Assembly: GCA_033851955.1 (NCBI GenBank)
Contig: JAWSVK010000010.1
Coordinates: 62,001-126,000 of the forward strand
DNA: 64,000 nt
From: Profundibacter sp033851955
GTDB lineage: Bacteria > Pseudomonadota > Alphaproteobacteria > Rhodobacterales > Rhodobacteraceae
Reading direction: 5' to 3'
Shown: piece by piece, positions 17,572 to 28,415 of the stretch
How positions within the stretch are numbered: position 1 is the stretch's first letter
Layout: every line of letters starts with the position of its first letter
The notes under the pieces: model-generated
The model's database searches: none
Told to the model about the DNA's origin: nothing
Seen by the model: only the letters and a program-made list of their open reading frames with translations
Translations under genes and position numbers: made by a program

Positions 17572-18779
17572 AAGAAACTCTTTCCTTTGCCTTGGGGTGC
17601 GACGCCCAAATGATGGGCCACGCTGGCCGCCACATCAACAAATCCGTTTAACCCAATTGGATTTAGCCCGCGCCCAAACCCAACCACAGGCACCCGTTCG
17701 CGAGTGTGATCGCCACCCACCCAAGTCGGGTCATTTCCGTGATCCGCCGTGAACAAGATCAAATCACCATCGCGCATTTTTCCGAACACTTCGGGCAAAC
17801 AACTGTCAAACCATTCCAGCGCACTCGCATAGCCCGACACATCGCGCCGGTGGCCAAACAGGCTGTCAAATTCAACGAAATTAGCGAACGTCAGCGACCC
17901 GTCCACGGCTTCATCCGCCAAATCCAGCAGATGCAGCATCAAATCCCTGTCCGCACCTGTGCGCACCTCATCAATACCTTGGCGTGAAAAAATATCTCCT
18001 ATCTTGCCAATGGCATAGACATGCCGCCCTGCATCCTGCACCCAATCGCACAAGGTCTGTGCGGGCGGGGCCATCGCATAGTCATGGCGGTTGGTGGTGC
18101 GAATAAACCCGTTTTTTTCAGTACCCGTAAAGGGCCGCGCGATCACTCGCCCGACATTCATTTTGTGCAAACTCGGGGCAAGTTTTTCGCACAGCTCATA
18201 CAGGCGCTCTAGACCATAGGTTTCCTCATGCGCTGCAATCTGGAAAACACTGTCAGCCGAGGTATAGCAAATCGGCCAACCGCTCTGCACATGCGCCGCC
18301 CCCAGCTCATCGATGATGGCCGTGCCCGAAGCGTGGCAGTTGCCCAAAATGCCCTCCACACCTGCGATCCGGCGGACTTCGGCCACCAGTACATCAGGGA
18401 ATGAATTCTGCGTATCCTTGAAATAATGCCAGTCCCACGGGACCGGAACCCCCGCCAATTCCCAGTGGCCCGACGGGGTGTCTTTGCCCATCGAAATCTC
18501 AGAAGCCGCGCCCCATAGACCCGTTGGTGTGGCGTTTAGACCGGCGGCTTCCTCGCCAGAAGCAAGCGTAACCGCTGCCCCCAAACCCAGCCGATCCAGA
18601 TTGGGCAAATGCAACGGCCCGCTGCGTCCCTCATCAGCGCGGCCCGCTGCGCATTCCCGTGCAATATGTGCCAACGTATTGGCACCCGTATCGGGGACAT
18701 CGCCGTTGAAAAACTTGTCGGCGTCAGTCGCGCCGCCACAGCCAACACTGTCCATCACCACCAAAAATGCGCGCACCAT
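17568..18779 (-). CDS. deoB: Phosphopentomutase
   Basis: Interconverts (deoxy)ribose-1-phosphate and 5-phosphate. Alkaline-phosphatase superfamily protein of 403 residues, as usual. It shows the metal-binding DSVGCGGATDADKF segment near the N-terminus, GANTLAHIA, and the C-terminal ADHGNDPTW plus GGDHTRE ligands. The start overlaps the deoA stop by one base (TAATG) and the stop overlaps add by 4 bp, giving tight coupling with the phosphorylase that makes its substrate. Confidence 0.96.
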   Translation of the reverse strand: MVRAFLVVMDSVGCGGATDADKFFNGDVPDTGANTLAHIARECAAGRADEGRSGPLHLPNLDRLGLGAAVTLASGEEAAGLNATPTGLWGAASEISMGKDTPSGHWELAGVPVPWDWHYFKDTQNSFPDVLVAEVRRIAGVEGILGNCHASGTAIIDELGAAHVQSGWPICYTSADSVFQIAAHEETYGLERLYELCEKLAPSLHKMNVGRVIARPFTGTEKNGFIRTTNRHDYAMAPPAQTLCDWVQDAGRHVYAIGKIGDIFSRQGIDEVRTGADRDLMLHLLDLADEAVDGSLTFANFVEFDSLFGHRRDVSGYASALEWFDSCLPEVFGKMRDGDLILFTADHGNDPTWVGGDHTRERVPVVGFGRGLNPIGLNGFVDVAASVAHHLGVAPQGKGKSFL

Positions 18780-20086
18780 TACGTGACCCTTTCCAAAACC
18801 AGCGGATGTGGCGTTGGTTCCCCCGCGCCCACAGTTATTGCCGCACGGACAGCCTCGGCGGCTCGATCGGCGGCTGCCGGATTGGCTGCATGAACCAACG
18901 CCAAGGGAGTGTATTCATCCACCACTTCGCCCAGCCGCACCACACGACTAAGGCCAACTGATGGGTCAATCCGCGTGCCCTCTACCAAACGTCCGCCCCC
19001 CAAATGCACCACAGCCAAGCCCAAAGCCTCGCCGTCAATTTCCAACACGCGCCCGCGCTGAACCGGCATGATATCGCGCACCACGGGGGCCGCTGGCAGA
19101 CGGTCGCGCCAATGGTCAACAAAGTCACTTGGACCACCTTGGGCCGCTATCATCGCGCCAAAAACTTCGGCCGCGCGCCCATCAACAAGGCTCGCAGCAA
19201 TCATCGCGTCGCCTTCCATGCGGTCAGCCGCAAGGCCGGACAAAACCAAAGCCTCGCTGCCCAAAGCCACCGTGGCCTGCGCCATCGGGCTCTCCACATG
19301 GCCCACAGTCATCATTTCAACGGCCGCCATCACCTCGAGTGCATTGCCAAGCGAAGAGGCCAGCGGCTGGTTCATATCTGTGATCAAAGCGCTGGTGTTG
19401 CATCCCGCGCCGTTTGCCGTTGTGACCAACGACCGGGCCAAATCTTGGGCATCTTTGAGCGTTTTCATAAATGCCCCGCTGCCGACTTTGACGTCCAGCA
19501 CCAAATTTTCCAGCCCCGCCGCCAACTTTTTCGACAGGATCGAGGCGGTGATCAGGTCGATGCTTTCAACTGTCCCCGTTACGTCGCGCACAGCATAAAG
19601 CCGTTTATCAGCCGGTGCGATCTGCCCTGAAGCGCTGATAATTGCGCAACCCACATCCCCAACAATCTGTCGCATCTCAGCAATTGGGATGTTTGTTTTA
19701 TAGCCCGGAATCGCCTCAAGCTTATCTAACGTGCCACCTGTGTGGCCCAAGCCGCGCCCCGAAATCATCGGGACAAATGCTCCGCAAGCCACAAGGGCCG
19801 GCGCCAGCGGCAAGGACACGGCGTCGCCAATGCCCCCGGTTGAATGCTTGTCGACTACAGGGCCTGGCATTTCCCATTTCAAAACATCGCCGCTATCGCG
19901 CATCGCCAGCGTCAGCATCACCTTTTCAGGCTCGGCCAATCCGTTCAATAAGGTCGCCATCGCAAAGGCACCCGCCTGCGCGTCCGTCACCGCCCCCGTG
20001 GACAACCCGTTGGCAAACCACGTTATTTCATCCTGCGTCAGAGTCTGCCTGTCGCGCAGGTGAGCAAGAACTGTGCGTGCATCCAT
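18779..20086 (-). CDS. deoA: Thymidine phosphorylase
   Basis: Cleaves thymidine or deoxyuridine with phosphate to base and deoxyribose-1-phosphate. The 435 residues match the family length. Phosphate and substrate motifs are visible: DKHSTGGIGDAVSLPLAP, SGRGLGHTGGTLDKLEAIPG and VGSGAFMKTLKDA. It starts 2 bp after the cdd stop and overlaps deoB by 1 bp, as expected for a deoxynucleoside catabolic operon. Confidence 0.97.
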   Translation of the reverse strand: MDARTVLAHLRDRQTLTQDEITWFANGLSTGAVTDAQAGAFAMATLLNGLAEPEKVMLTLAMRDSGDVLKWEMPGPVVDKHSTGGIGDAVSLPLAPALVACGAFVPMISGRGLGHTGGTLDKLEAIPGYKTNIPIAEMRQIVGDVGCAIISASGQIAPADKRLYAVRDVTGTVESIDLITASILSKKLAAGLENLVLDVKVGSGAFMKTLKDAQDLARSLVTTANGAGCNTSALITDMNQPLASSLGNALEVMAAVEMMTVGHVESPMAQATVALGSEALVLSGLAADRMEGDAMIAASLVDGRAAEVFGAMIAAQGGPSDFVDHWRDRLPAAPVVRDIMPVQRGRVLEIDGEALGLAVVHLGGGRLVEGTRIDPSVGLSRVVRLGEVVDEYTPLALVHAANPAAADRAAEAVRAAITVGAGEPTPHPLVLERVT

Positions 20087-20088
20087 CG

Positions 20089-20493
20089 CTATGCGTCTTT
20101 CTTTGGGTCGGCCATATGTTCGGCGGTAAAGACCCCTGGCAACAGCTGCGCGATGGTCAATTCAGCGCTGTTTCCGGCCGTCGTGGTCATGGTCACCTTC
20201 ACGTCCTGCGCCGCGAATTCGGCCAGCTTTTGACGGCACCCGCCACAGGGGGAGACCGGCATTGGGCTCTCGGCGATTACCAAGGCTTCGACCAATTCAA
20301 CCTCGCCCGCCGCCACCATCGCAGCAATCGCACCGGCCTCAGCGCAGGTGCCTTCGGGGTAGGCAACATTTTCAACGTTGCACCCTACATAAATCTTGCC
20401 AGAAGCGGCGCGTATCGCGGCGCCAACCTTGAAATTGGAATACGGCGCATGTGCATTTTCACGCACGGCCGTCGCGGCTTTTAGTAGGGGCAT
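20089..20493 (-). CDS. cdd: Cytidine deaminase
   Basis: Deaminates (deoxy)cytidine to (deoxy)uridine. At 134 residues it is the short homotetrameric type. Zinc ligands and the catalytic acid are Cys50-Ala-Glu52 and Cys83/Cys86 in PCGGCRQ. The residue after the CAE triad is Ala, where enteric and Bacillus enzymes have Arg. The ATG at 20493 has AAGGA seven bases upstream; the frame is open further 5' but overlaps the bicupin gene. It is the first gene of the salvage operon, 58 bp after the bicupin stop. Confidence 0.95.
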   Translation of the reverse strand: MPLLKAATAVRENAHAPYSNFKVGAAIRAASGKIYVGCNVENVAYPEGTCAEAGAIAAMVAAGEVELVEALVIAESPMPVSPCGGCRQKLAEFAAQDVKVTMTTTAGNSAELTIAQLLPGVFTAEHMADPKKDA

Positions 20494-20551
20494 GTGGCAT
20501 CCTTTGACTATCTGGTCAGATTTTGCGCCCCACTGGGGTGGGATGCAAGCC

Positions 20552-21637
20552 TTACTGCGCGTTCGTCTCAAATATTCCGGGCAAGCTCACCTCAAGTATC
20601 TCAAGGTTTTCCGACGGGTTGGAATAGCGTGTCTTCATATCTGGCGGGATCACAAAGGCATCCCCCGCCGCCAATTCATATGGCTCTTTTCCTTCGCCTT
20701 CGAGAACCATCGTGCCGTCCATCACAAAGCTGAACAGAATATCAGTGTTATGTGTCACCCACGGGGCCGCGCCATTTTTTGGCCGCACCACCTGCACACC
20801 AGCCACGCCTTTGGTGTTGTCGGAAATCGTCGTGTCACGGCTCTCGAACCCAGAAATCCGGAACGGCTTCCAGACGGCATCAGCCACCTTGTTAAAGACG
20901 AATTTTTGCCCGTTCCACTCGCGATCACGGTTGATAACCCCATTGGGCAGGCTCATTTCGTGGTCAATCTCGGTCACATGTTCGGCCGGCACGCCAATCT
21001 CAATCACCTCGATATTGTCACTGGCATACATCACACGGTGACGAATTTCTGGCGGCTGGATAAAGCAATCCCCCGCATGCAAACGGATTTCTTCACCTTG
21101 ATCCTCGTATAAAACATCGACCCAACCGCGGTAACAAAAGATCAGCTGGAAGCCGACTTTATGATAATGCACCATGTCAGGTACCGGCCCGCCATCGGGA
21201 ATGCGGATGTGGCTGGCAATGATTGATCCGCCCAGCCGTGATGGGATCAAATCACGGTACTGCATACCCGCACGGCCAATGACCCAAGGCGCCTGATCAG
21301 CCAAACGGCGCACCACAAAGGCGTGGTCAGTTTGCGGCATCACCAGCGGTGGGTTCAGCTCGTCAATCTCAATACGAGTGCCGTTGGGGGCGGTCAGGCG
21401 ACGCTCACCACCTGCGAACTGATCGGGATTATCGGTCAAAATGCGCAACGTCGCGGGGGCCTCCTCGGCCCCCTTTTCCACACGGACCCGCAACCCGTGG
21501 CCCGAAAAAACTGCCACCTGCGGGCTGTCCGCAGGATAGATCATATCCAGCCGCATCTTTAACACGCCCGTAAAAAACGGAATGTCGTCACGCAACTCTT
21601 TGGTTGCCAGACGGACTTCTGCACGAATTTCGGACAT
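20552..21637 (-). CDS. Bicupin protein, possible ring-cleavage-type dioxygenase
   Basis: Protein of 361 residues. The first ~110 residues (RDDIPFFTGVLKMRLDMIYP) look like a VOC/glyoxalase-type module. Two cupin barrels follow: about 150-215 (VHYHKVGFQLIFCYRGWVDV, LHAGDCFIQPPEIRH) and about 285-350 (THNTDILFSFVMDGTMVLEG, LAAGDAFVIPPDMKT). Only the first cupin keeps the HxH metal pair. Gentisate-dioxygenase relatives share the bicupin plan, but no substrate can be assigned. It is divergent from maeB across a strong palindrome (21738-21765) and upstream of the cdd operon with a 58-bp gap. Confidence 0.72.
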   Translation of the reverse strand: MSEIRAEVRLATKELRDDIPFFTGVLKMRLDMIYPADSPQVAVFSGHGLRVRVEKGAEEAPATLRILTDNPDQFAGGERRLTAPNGTRIEIDELNPPLVMPQTDHAFVVRRLADQAPWVIGRAGMQYRDLIPSRLGGSIIASHIRIPDGGPVPDMVHYHKVGFQLIFCYRGWVDVLYEDQGEEIRLHAGDCFIQPPEIRHRVMYASDNIEVIEIGVPAEHVTEIDHEMSLPNGVINRDREWNGQKFVFNKVADAVWKPFRISGFESRDTTISDNTKGVAGVQVVRPKNGAAPWVTHNTDILFSFVMDGTMVLEGEGKEPYELAAGDAFVIPPDMKTRYSNPSENLEILEVSLPGIFETNAQ

Positions 21638-21737
21638 ATTGCTCTCCCAGAATGATCTCTCTCACTTTGGCGGCAGACAATTTAATTTGCAAGCGATGCG
21701 ATTGCGGATAGTTTAGGGGTGGCAAACCGCCACAAGA

Positions 21738-21765
21738 AAAACTAGTTTAACGCTAAACTAGTTTT
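21738..21765. promoter_or_regulatory. Perfect 12-bp-arm palindrome, probable operator
   Basis: AAAACTAGTTTA (21738-21749) and its exact complement TAAACTAGTTTT (21754-21765) are separated by ACGC. It lies in the divergent region between the bicupin gene and maeB, 19 bp before the maeB start. Size and symmetry fit a MarR- or TetR-type operator. The regulator is not encoded next to it. Confidence 0.7.
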
Positions 21766-21784
21766 CCCACCAAAGGATCCGCCC

Positions 21785-24064
21785 GTGACAGATTCCTCAA
21801 AAAATCGCTTGAAACAAGATGCGCTAGACTATCACGAGCACCCCAAACCCGGCAAATTGGAGATCCGTGCGACCAAGCCTATGGCCAACGGCCAAGACCT
21901 TGCGTTGGCCTATTCGCCCGGCGTGGCCGAAGCCTGTTTGGAAATCAAAACCGACCCTTCGGCCGCAAATCGCTACACAGCCAAAGGAAATCTGGTCGCC
22001 GTGGTCACCAACGGGTCCGCCGTTTTGGGACTGGGCAATATCGGCGCATTGGCCAGCAAACCGGTGATGGAAGGCAAGGCGGTTTTGTTCAAAAAATTCG
22101 CCAATATTGATTGCTTTGATATTGAGCTGAACGAAACTGACCCAAAAAAGCTGGCCGATATCGTCTGCGCGCTAGAGCCAACTTTTGGCGCGATCAACCT
22201 AGAAGACATCAAAGCGCCTGACTGCTTTATCGTTGAAAAAATCTGCCGCGAGCGCATGAACATACCGGTATTTCATGACGATCAGCACGGCACAGCGATT
22301 GTGGTTGGAGCGGCGGCCACCAATGCGCTGCACGTCACAGGCAAGAATTTTGCGGATATCAAAGTGGTTTCCACCGGCGGCGGGGCAGCGGGCATTGCGT
22401 GCCTCAACATGTTGCTAAAGCTGGGTGTGAAACGCGAAAACGTCTGGCTTTGCGACATCAAAGGGCTGGTCTATGAGGGCCGCGTTGAGGAGATGACCCC
22501 GCAAAAAGCCGATTACGCCCAATCCTCTGAATTGCGCACATTGGATGACGTTATAGGCGGGGCTGACCTGTTTCTTGGCCTATCCGGCCCCGGCGTTTTG
22601 AAACCCGAAATGGTAGCAAAAATGGCCCCAAAACCCATCGTTTTTGCCTTGGCCAACCCAACGCCAGAGATCATGCCAGACGAAGTACGCAAAATCGCCC
22701 CCGATGCCATTATCGCCACGGGACGATCTGATTTTCCCAATCAGGTCAACAACGTGCTGTGTTTCCCGTTCATCTTTCGCGGCGCGTTGGATGCTGGCGC
22801 CACCGAAATCAACGACGAAATGCAGCTGGCCTGCATCAAAGGTATCGCGGCCCTAGCGCGCGAAACCACCTCTGCCGAAGCCGCGGCCGCCTATAAGGGC
22901 GAGCAAATGACATTTGGGGCCGATTATCTGATCCCCAAACCGTTTGACCCCCGCCTGATGGGCGTGGTTGCCAGCGCTGTGGTCAAAGCCGCCAGCCAAA
23001 CCGGCGTGGCCCGAACGCCGATCACCGATCTTGAGGCCTATAAAGCCAAGCTCGATTCTTCAGTCTTCAAATCCGCCTTGATCATGCGCCCTGTGTTCGA
23101 GGCCGCCCGCACCGCCACGCGCCGCATCGTTTTTGCCGAGGGCGAAGACGAACGCGTGCTGCGTGCCGCCCACGCGATGCTGGACGAAACCACCGACAAA
23201 CCAATTTTGATCGGCCGCCCTGAAGTGATTGAATACCGCAGCCGCGAAGCTGGTTTGCAAATGACCGCTGGGAAAGATTTCGAGTTGGTCAACCCGCAGG
23301 ACGACCCGCGTTATCGTGACTATTGGGGCAGCTATCAAAAAATCATGGCGCGGCGCGGCATCACCCCAGATTTGGCCAAAGCCATCATGCGCACAAACAC
23401 CACCGCGATTGGTTCGATCATGGTGCACCGCGGTGATGCTGACAGCCTAATCTGTGGCACTTTTGGTGAATACCTGTGGCACTTGAATTACGTGGACCAG
23501 ATCCTTGGCACGCCCGACCTGACACCGGTTGGTGCATTGTCTTTGATGATTCTAGAGGATGGCCCGCTGTTCATCGCTGACACGCACGTGAACCCTGAAC
23601 CAACGCCCGAACAGATTGCAGGCAGTGTGATCGCCGCCGCCCGCCACGTGCGTCGCTTTGGTATAACGCCGAAAATCGCCCTGTGTTCCTATTCGCAATT
23701 TGGCAACTTGAATTGTGACACCGGCAACCGGATGCGTGCCGCATTGGCCATTTTGGATGCTGAATCGCGCGATTTCCTATATGAGGGCGAAATGCACATT
23801 GATGCAGCGCTTGACGAAGATCTACGTACCCGCATTTTTCCAAATGCCCGTTTCAACGGGGCGGCCAACGTGCTGGTTTTCGCCAACACAGATGCGGCCT
23901 CTGGCGTGCGCAATATCCTAAAGGTGCGCGGGCTAGGGCTTGAGGTTGGGCCAACCCTGATGGGCATGGGGAACCGCGCCCATATCGTCACCCCGTCAAT
24001 CACCGCACGCGGCTTGCTGAACATGTCCGCACTGGCCGGTACCCCCGTGGCGCTTTACGGATAG
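21785..24064 (+). CDS. maeB: NADP-dependent malic enzyme with phosphotransacetylase-like domain
   Basis: Decarboxylates malate to pyruvate with NADP reduction, feeding gluconeogenic or acetyl-CoA pools during growth on acids. The 759-residue length is that of the MaeB hybrid. The malic-enzyme half (to about 430) has YSPGVAEACLEI, NGSAVLGLGNIGA, FHDDQHGTAIVV and the nucleotide site VVSTGGGAAGIA. The C-terminal half is a phosphotransacetylase-like domain (RIVFAEGEDERVLRAA, NCDTGNRMRAAL), regulatory in characterised homologues. The start is GTG, supported by AAAGGA about 6-7 bp upstream. A strong palindrome covers its promoter region. Confidence 0.95.
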   Translation: MTDSSKNRLKQDALDYHEHPKPGKLEIRATKPMANGQDLALAYSPGVAEACLEIKTDPSAANRYTAKGNLVAVVTNGSAVLGLGNIGALASKPVMEGKAVLFKKFANIDCFDIELNETDPKKLADIVCALEPTFGAINLEDIKAPDCFIVEKICRERMNIPVFHDDQHGTAIVVGAAATNALHVTGKNFADIKVVSTGGGAAGIACLNMLLKLGVKRENVWLCDIKGLVYEGRVEEMTPQKADYAQSSELRTLDDVIGGADLFLGLSGPGVLKPEMVAKMAPKPIVFALANPTPEIMPDEVRKIAPDAIIATGRSDFPNQVNNVLCFPFIFRGALDAGATEINDEMQLACIKGIAALARETTSAEAAAAYKGEQMTFGADYLIPKPFDPRLMGVVASAVVKAASQTGVARTPITDLEAYKAKLDSSVFKSALIMRPVFEAARTATRRIVFAEGEDERVLRAAHAMLDETTDKPILIGRPEVIEYRSREAGLQMTAGKDFELVNPQDDPRYRDYWGSYQKIMARRGITPDLAKAIMRTNTTAIGSIMVHRGDADSLICGTFGEYLWHLNYVDQILGTPDLTPVGALSLMILEDGPLFIADTHVNPEPTPEQIAGSVIAAARHVRRFGITPKIALCSYSQFGNLNCDTGNRMRAALAILDAESRDFLYEGEMHIDAALDEDLRTRIFPNARFNGAANVLVFANTDAASGVRNILKVRGLGLEVGPTLMGMGNRAHIVTPSITARGLLNMSALAGTPVALYG

Positions 24065-24112
24065 TTTGCGAATTTGCAATTCGCTACAGGATTGCGCGGA
24101 TAGGTTTGCAAA
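24065..24112 (+). promoter_or_regulatory. Cluster of TTTGCAAA-like motifs upstream of prpE
   Basis: TTTGCGAA (24065-24072), TTTGCAAT (24073-24080) and TTTGCAAA (24105-24112) precede prpE, with CTTTGCAG a little further on. From memory, ScfR/RamB-type regulators of short-chain acyl-CoA metabolism recognise TTTGCAAA-type sites, so a propionyl-CoA-responsive control is plausible. A separate palindrome (24068-24084) overlaps the first two. Confidence 0.4.
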
Positions 24113-24181
24113 TATACTGAATGAGGCTTTGCAGCACGGGATTGCGGGGCTAATATACCACCCATCCTAGGGAGGAATATC

Positions 24182-26074
24182 ATGACTTACGCAGATGTAT
24201 ACGACAGCTGGAAATCCGACCCCGAAGCGTTCTGGATGAAAGCCGCTGACAGCATCAGCTGGATAAAACCGCCCTCAAAAGCGCTGTTTGACGACAATGC
24301 ACCGATTTACGAATGGTTCTCGGATGCCCTGGTCAACACCTGCTACAACGCCATTGATCGCCACGTCGAGGCAGGCCAGGGCAAACGCACGGCGGTCATT
24401 TACGACAGCCCTGTCACCAACACCAAGCACAAGATCAGCTACGCCGAATTGCAGGACCGCGTGGCCAGTTTGGCTGGTGCTTTGCGGGCCAAAGGCGTCG
24501 GAAAAGGCGACCGCGTTTTGATCTATATGCCGATGGTCCCCGAGGCCATCGAGGCCATGCTGGCCTGCGGTCGTTTGGGCGCTGTGCATTCGGTGGTTTT
24601 CGGCGGGTTCGCCGCCAACGAGCTGGCTGTGCGCATTGACGACGCCAAGCCAAAAGCAATCATCGCGGCCTCTTGCGGGATCGAGCCCAATCGCGTGATC
24701 CACTACAAACCCCTGCTGGACGGGGCCATAGATTTGGCCAGCTACAAGCCCGATTTTTGCGTTATCTTTCAACGCGAACAAGAAGTTGCAGAGCTGATTG
24801 AAGGCCGTGATTTCGATTGGCACGGCTTTCAGTACGGCGTCGCCCCTGCCGAATGTGTGCCGGTTGAGGGCAATCACCCCAGCTACATCCTTTACACCTC
24901 GGGCACCACAGGTCAGCCCAAAGGCGTGATCCGTCACACCGCCGGCCACTTGGTCGCGCTAAATTGGACCATGGGATCGATCTATAACATCGATGCTGGG
25001 GATGTGTTTTGGGCGGCAAGCGACGTTGGCTGGGTGGTTGGCCACAGCTATATCGCCTATGCCCAATTAATCCGCGGAGCCACCACGCTGGTGTTTGAGG
25101 GCAAACCCGTTGGCACCCCCGATGCAGGCACCTTTTGGCGGATCATTTCGGAATATAACGTCAAGGCGCTGTTCACCGCCCCCACCGCATTTCGCGCAAT
25201 CAAACGCGAAGATCCACACGGCGAGTTGTTGAAAAAATACGATCTGTCAAATTTTGAAACCCTGTTTTTGGCGGGCGAGCGCGCAGATCCCGACACAATC
25301 ACATGGGCACAGGATAAACTGGGCGTGCCAGTGATTGACCATTGGTGGCAAACCGAAACCGGTTGGGCGATCTGCGCCAACCCAATGGGGATCGAGCCGC
25401 TGCCGGTCAAATTGGGCTCTCCTTCAGTGCCTATGCCGGGATACGACGTACAGGTGTTGGATGAGGGCGGCCACCCTGTTGCGGCGGGTGAAATGGGGGC
25501 GATCGCGATCAAACTGCCATTGCCACCAGGCACCCTGCCAAACCTTTGGAATGCCGAGGAGCGGTTCAAGTCGGCCTACCTCACCCAATTCCCCGGATAC
25601 TATGAAACAGGCGATGCTGGCTACAAAGACGAGGACGGCTATCTTTACATCATGGCGCGCACCGATGACGTGATCAACGTTGCAGGTCACCGCCTGTCCA
25701 CGGGTGGCATGGAAGAGGTCTTGGCCAGCCATCCGGATGTTGCGGAATGCGCCGTAATTGGCGTGGCGGACGCCCTAAAAGGTCAATTGCCATTAGGGTT
25801 TTTGTGCCTGAACGCTGGATGCACAAGCGAACATGCCGACATTATCAAAGACGTTGTGACACTTGTGCGTAGCAAGATCGGCCCAGTGGCGGCGTTCAAG
25901 CTCTGCGTCGTTGTGGACCGGCTGCCAAAAACACGCTCGGGCAAAATTTTACGCGCTACGATGGTTAAAATCGCTGATGGCGAGGATTATAAAATGCCCG
26001 CAACAATTGATGATCCGGCAATTTTGGGCGAAATCAAAGACGCGTTGCAAACCTTGGGATATGCAAAGGGTTAA
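24182..26074 (+). CDS. prpE: Propionyl-CoA synthetase
   Basis: AMP-forming acyl-CoA synthetase of 630 residues, the PrpE length (shorter than typical Acs). Motifs: N-terminal YADVYDSWKSDPEAFW, P-loop YILYTSGTTGQPKGV, DVGWVVGHSYIAYA, HWWQTETGW, YYETGDAGY and the acetylatable lysine Lys588 in KTRSGKILRAT. It activates propionate to propionyl-CoA; acetate can be a poorer substrate. A strong GGGAGG lies before the ATG. It sits downstream of maeB with a possible regulatory motif cluster between. Confidence 0.93.
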   Translation: MTYADVYDSWKSDPEAFWMKAADSISWIKPPSKALFDDNAPIYEWFSDALVNTCYNAIDRHVEAGQGKRTAVIYDSPVTNTKHKISYAELQDRVASLAGALRAKGVGKGDRVLIYMPMVPEAIEAMLACGRLGAVHSVVFGGFAANELAVRIDDAKPKAIIAASCGIEPNRVIHYKPLLDGAIDLASYKPDFCVIFQREQEVAELIEGRDFDWHGFQYGVAPAECVPVEGNHPSYILYTSGTTGQPKGVIRHTAGHLVALNWTMGSIYNIDAGDVFWAASDVGWVVGHSYIAYAQLIRGATTLVFEGKPVGTPDAGTFWRIISEYNVKALFTAPTAFRAIKREDPHGELLKKYDLSNFETLFLAGERADPDTITWAQDKLGVPVIDHWWQTETGWAICANPMGIEPLPVKLGSPSVPMPGYDVQVLDEGGHPVAAGEMGAIAIKLPLPPGTLPNLWNAEERFKSAYLTQFPGYYETGDAGYKDEDGYLYIMARTDDVINVAGHRLSTGGMEEVLASHPDVAECAVIGVADALKGQLPLGFLCLNAGCTSEHADIIKDVVTLVRSKIGPVAAFKLCVVVDRLPKTRSGKILRATMVKIADGEDYKMPATIDDPAILGEIKDALQTLGYAKG

Positions 26075-26108
26075 TCCATGTTAAGCGATGGCCAAAACTG
26101 GTTGTCGC

Positions 26109-26876
26109 TTAGCTAAATTGCTCGCGGATCAAGCGTTCTTCCAACCCGTGCCCAGGGTCAAACAATATGCGATGCGAGACCGCAGGTTCGCTGCGAATTT
26201 CCACTGAAATCACGTCCCGCACGGGTTGGCTGTCAGCGGCTGCCATGACGGGGCGTTTTTCCGGCTCGACCACATCAAACCGCACCACAGATTTTTTGGG
26301 CAATAACGCGCCACGCCAACGGCGTGGCCGAAAGGGTGCCACTGCCGTTAGGGCCAGCACGTCCGAGCCTATCGGCAAAATCGGACCATGTGCGGAATAA
26401 TTATAAGCAGTCGACCCAGCTGGCGTGCTTATCATCGCCCCGTCGCAGACAAGCTCTTCCAACCGCAATTTTCCATCCACCGAGATGCGCAGTTTTGCCG
26501 CCTGCTGTCCGGCACGCAACACAGACACTTCATTGATAGCCAAACCGGTGTGGACTGTTCCATCACTACATTCCACCCGCATCGTCAGCGGGTTGATCAC
26601 CTCTTCTTCGGCAGCAATCAAACGTTCATCCAACGCTTCTTCGTCATATGCATTCATCAAAAAACCAACAGTGCCACGGTTCATACCGTAAATCGGAACC
26701 GCCAAATGTTGCAGTTCATGCATACTGTGCAGCATAAACCCATCACCGCCCAAGGCCACAATCACATCGGCTTGGGCCGGCGCGACGCCCCCGTATCGGG
26801 CTGACAAAACGCTCAGCGCCGTTTGTGCAATCTCAACATTACTGGCTACAAAAGCGATTTTCAGCGGCTTGTTCAT
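26109..26876 (-). CDS. nadK: NAD kinase
   Basis: Phosphorylates NAD to NADP. Protein of 255 residues with the diagnostic GGDG motif (VIVALGGDGFMLHSMHEL), the GMNRGTVGFLMN segment and the C-terminal TPAGSTAYNYSAHGPI loop. Length matches alphaproteobacterial NadK. It is convergent with prpE and divergent from glyA. No tight operon partner. Confidence 0.95.
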   Translation of the reverse strand: MNKPLKIAFVASNVEIAQTALSVLSARYGGVAPAQADVIVALGGDGFMLHSMHELQHLAVPIYGMNRGTVGFLMNAYDEEALDERLIAAEEEVINPLTMRVECSDGTVHTGLAINEVSVLRAGQQAAKLRISVDGKLRLEELVCDGAMISTPAGSTAYNYSAHGPILPIGSDVLALTAVAPFRPRRWRGALLPKKSVVRFDVVEPEKRPVMAAADSQPVRDVISVEIRSEPAVSHRILFDPGHGLEERLIREQFS

Positions 26877-27054
26877 CGGGCAATCCTTGTATGGATTCCC
26901 ACTTTGCGCGCACAGGTCAAAAAGGCAAGCCCCCGTTTAGCGTAAACATTGCCGTCATTGGTGGCCGTCACGTCGTTTTGTGGGTTTATAATATACCCCA
27001 AACTCGGTTAAAGAAGCCTTGAAACATTCACTGACGCGCCAAGGAGAGCCCAAC

Positions 27055-28347
<1,293 letters not shown>

Positions 28348-28369
28348 TCCAGTTTAGATGCGCAAACTG

Positions 28370-28404
28370 AACGCCGCCGCTGGACAAAGCGGCGGCGTTT
28401 TCAT
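28370..28404 (+). terminator. Strong rho-independent terminator of glyA
   Basis: Perfect 11-bp stem AACGCCGCCGC (28370-28380) / GCGGCGGCGTT (28389-28399) with an 8-nt loop, followed by a T-rich tail. Only 11 bp remain before the next start codon at 28416, so the downstream gene must be expressed from read-through or a promoter inside this region. Confidence 0.85.
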
Positions 28405-28415
28405 TTGGTACCCCA

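Noticed and set aside
26877..27054. Possible riboswitch upstream of glyA
   Set aside because: No conserved riboswitch core or multi-stem architecture could be recognised; only a -10-like TATAAT is visible.
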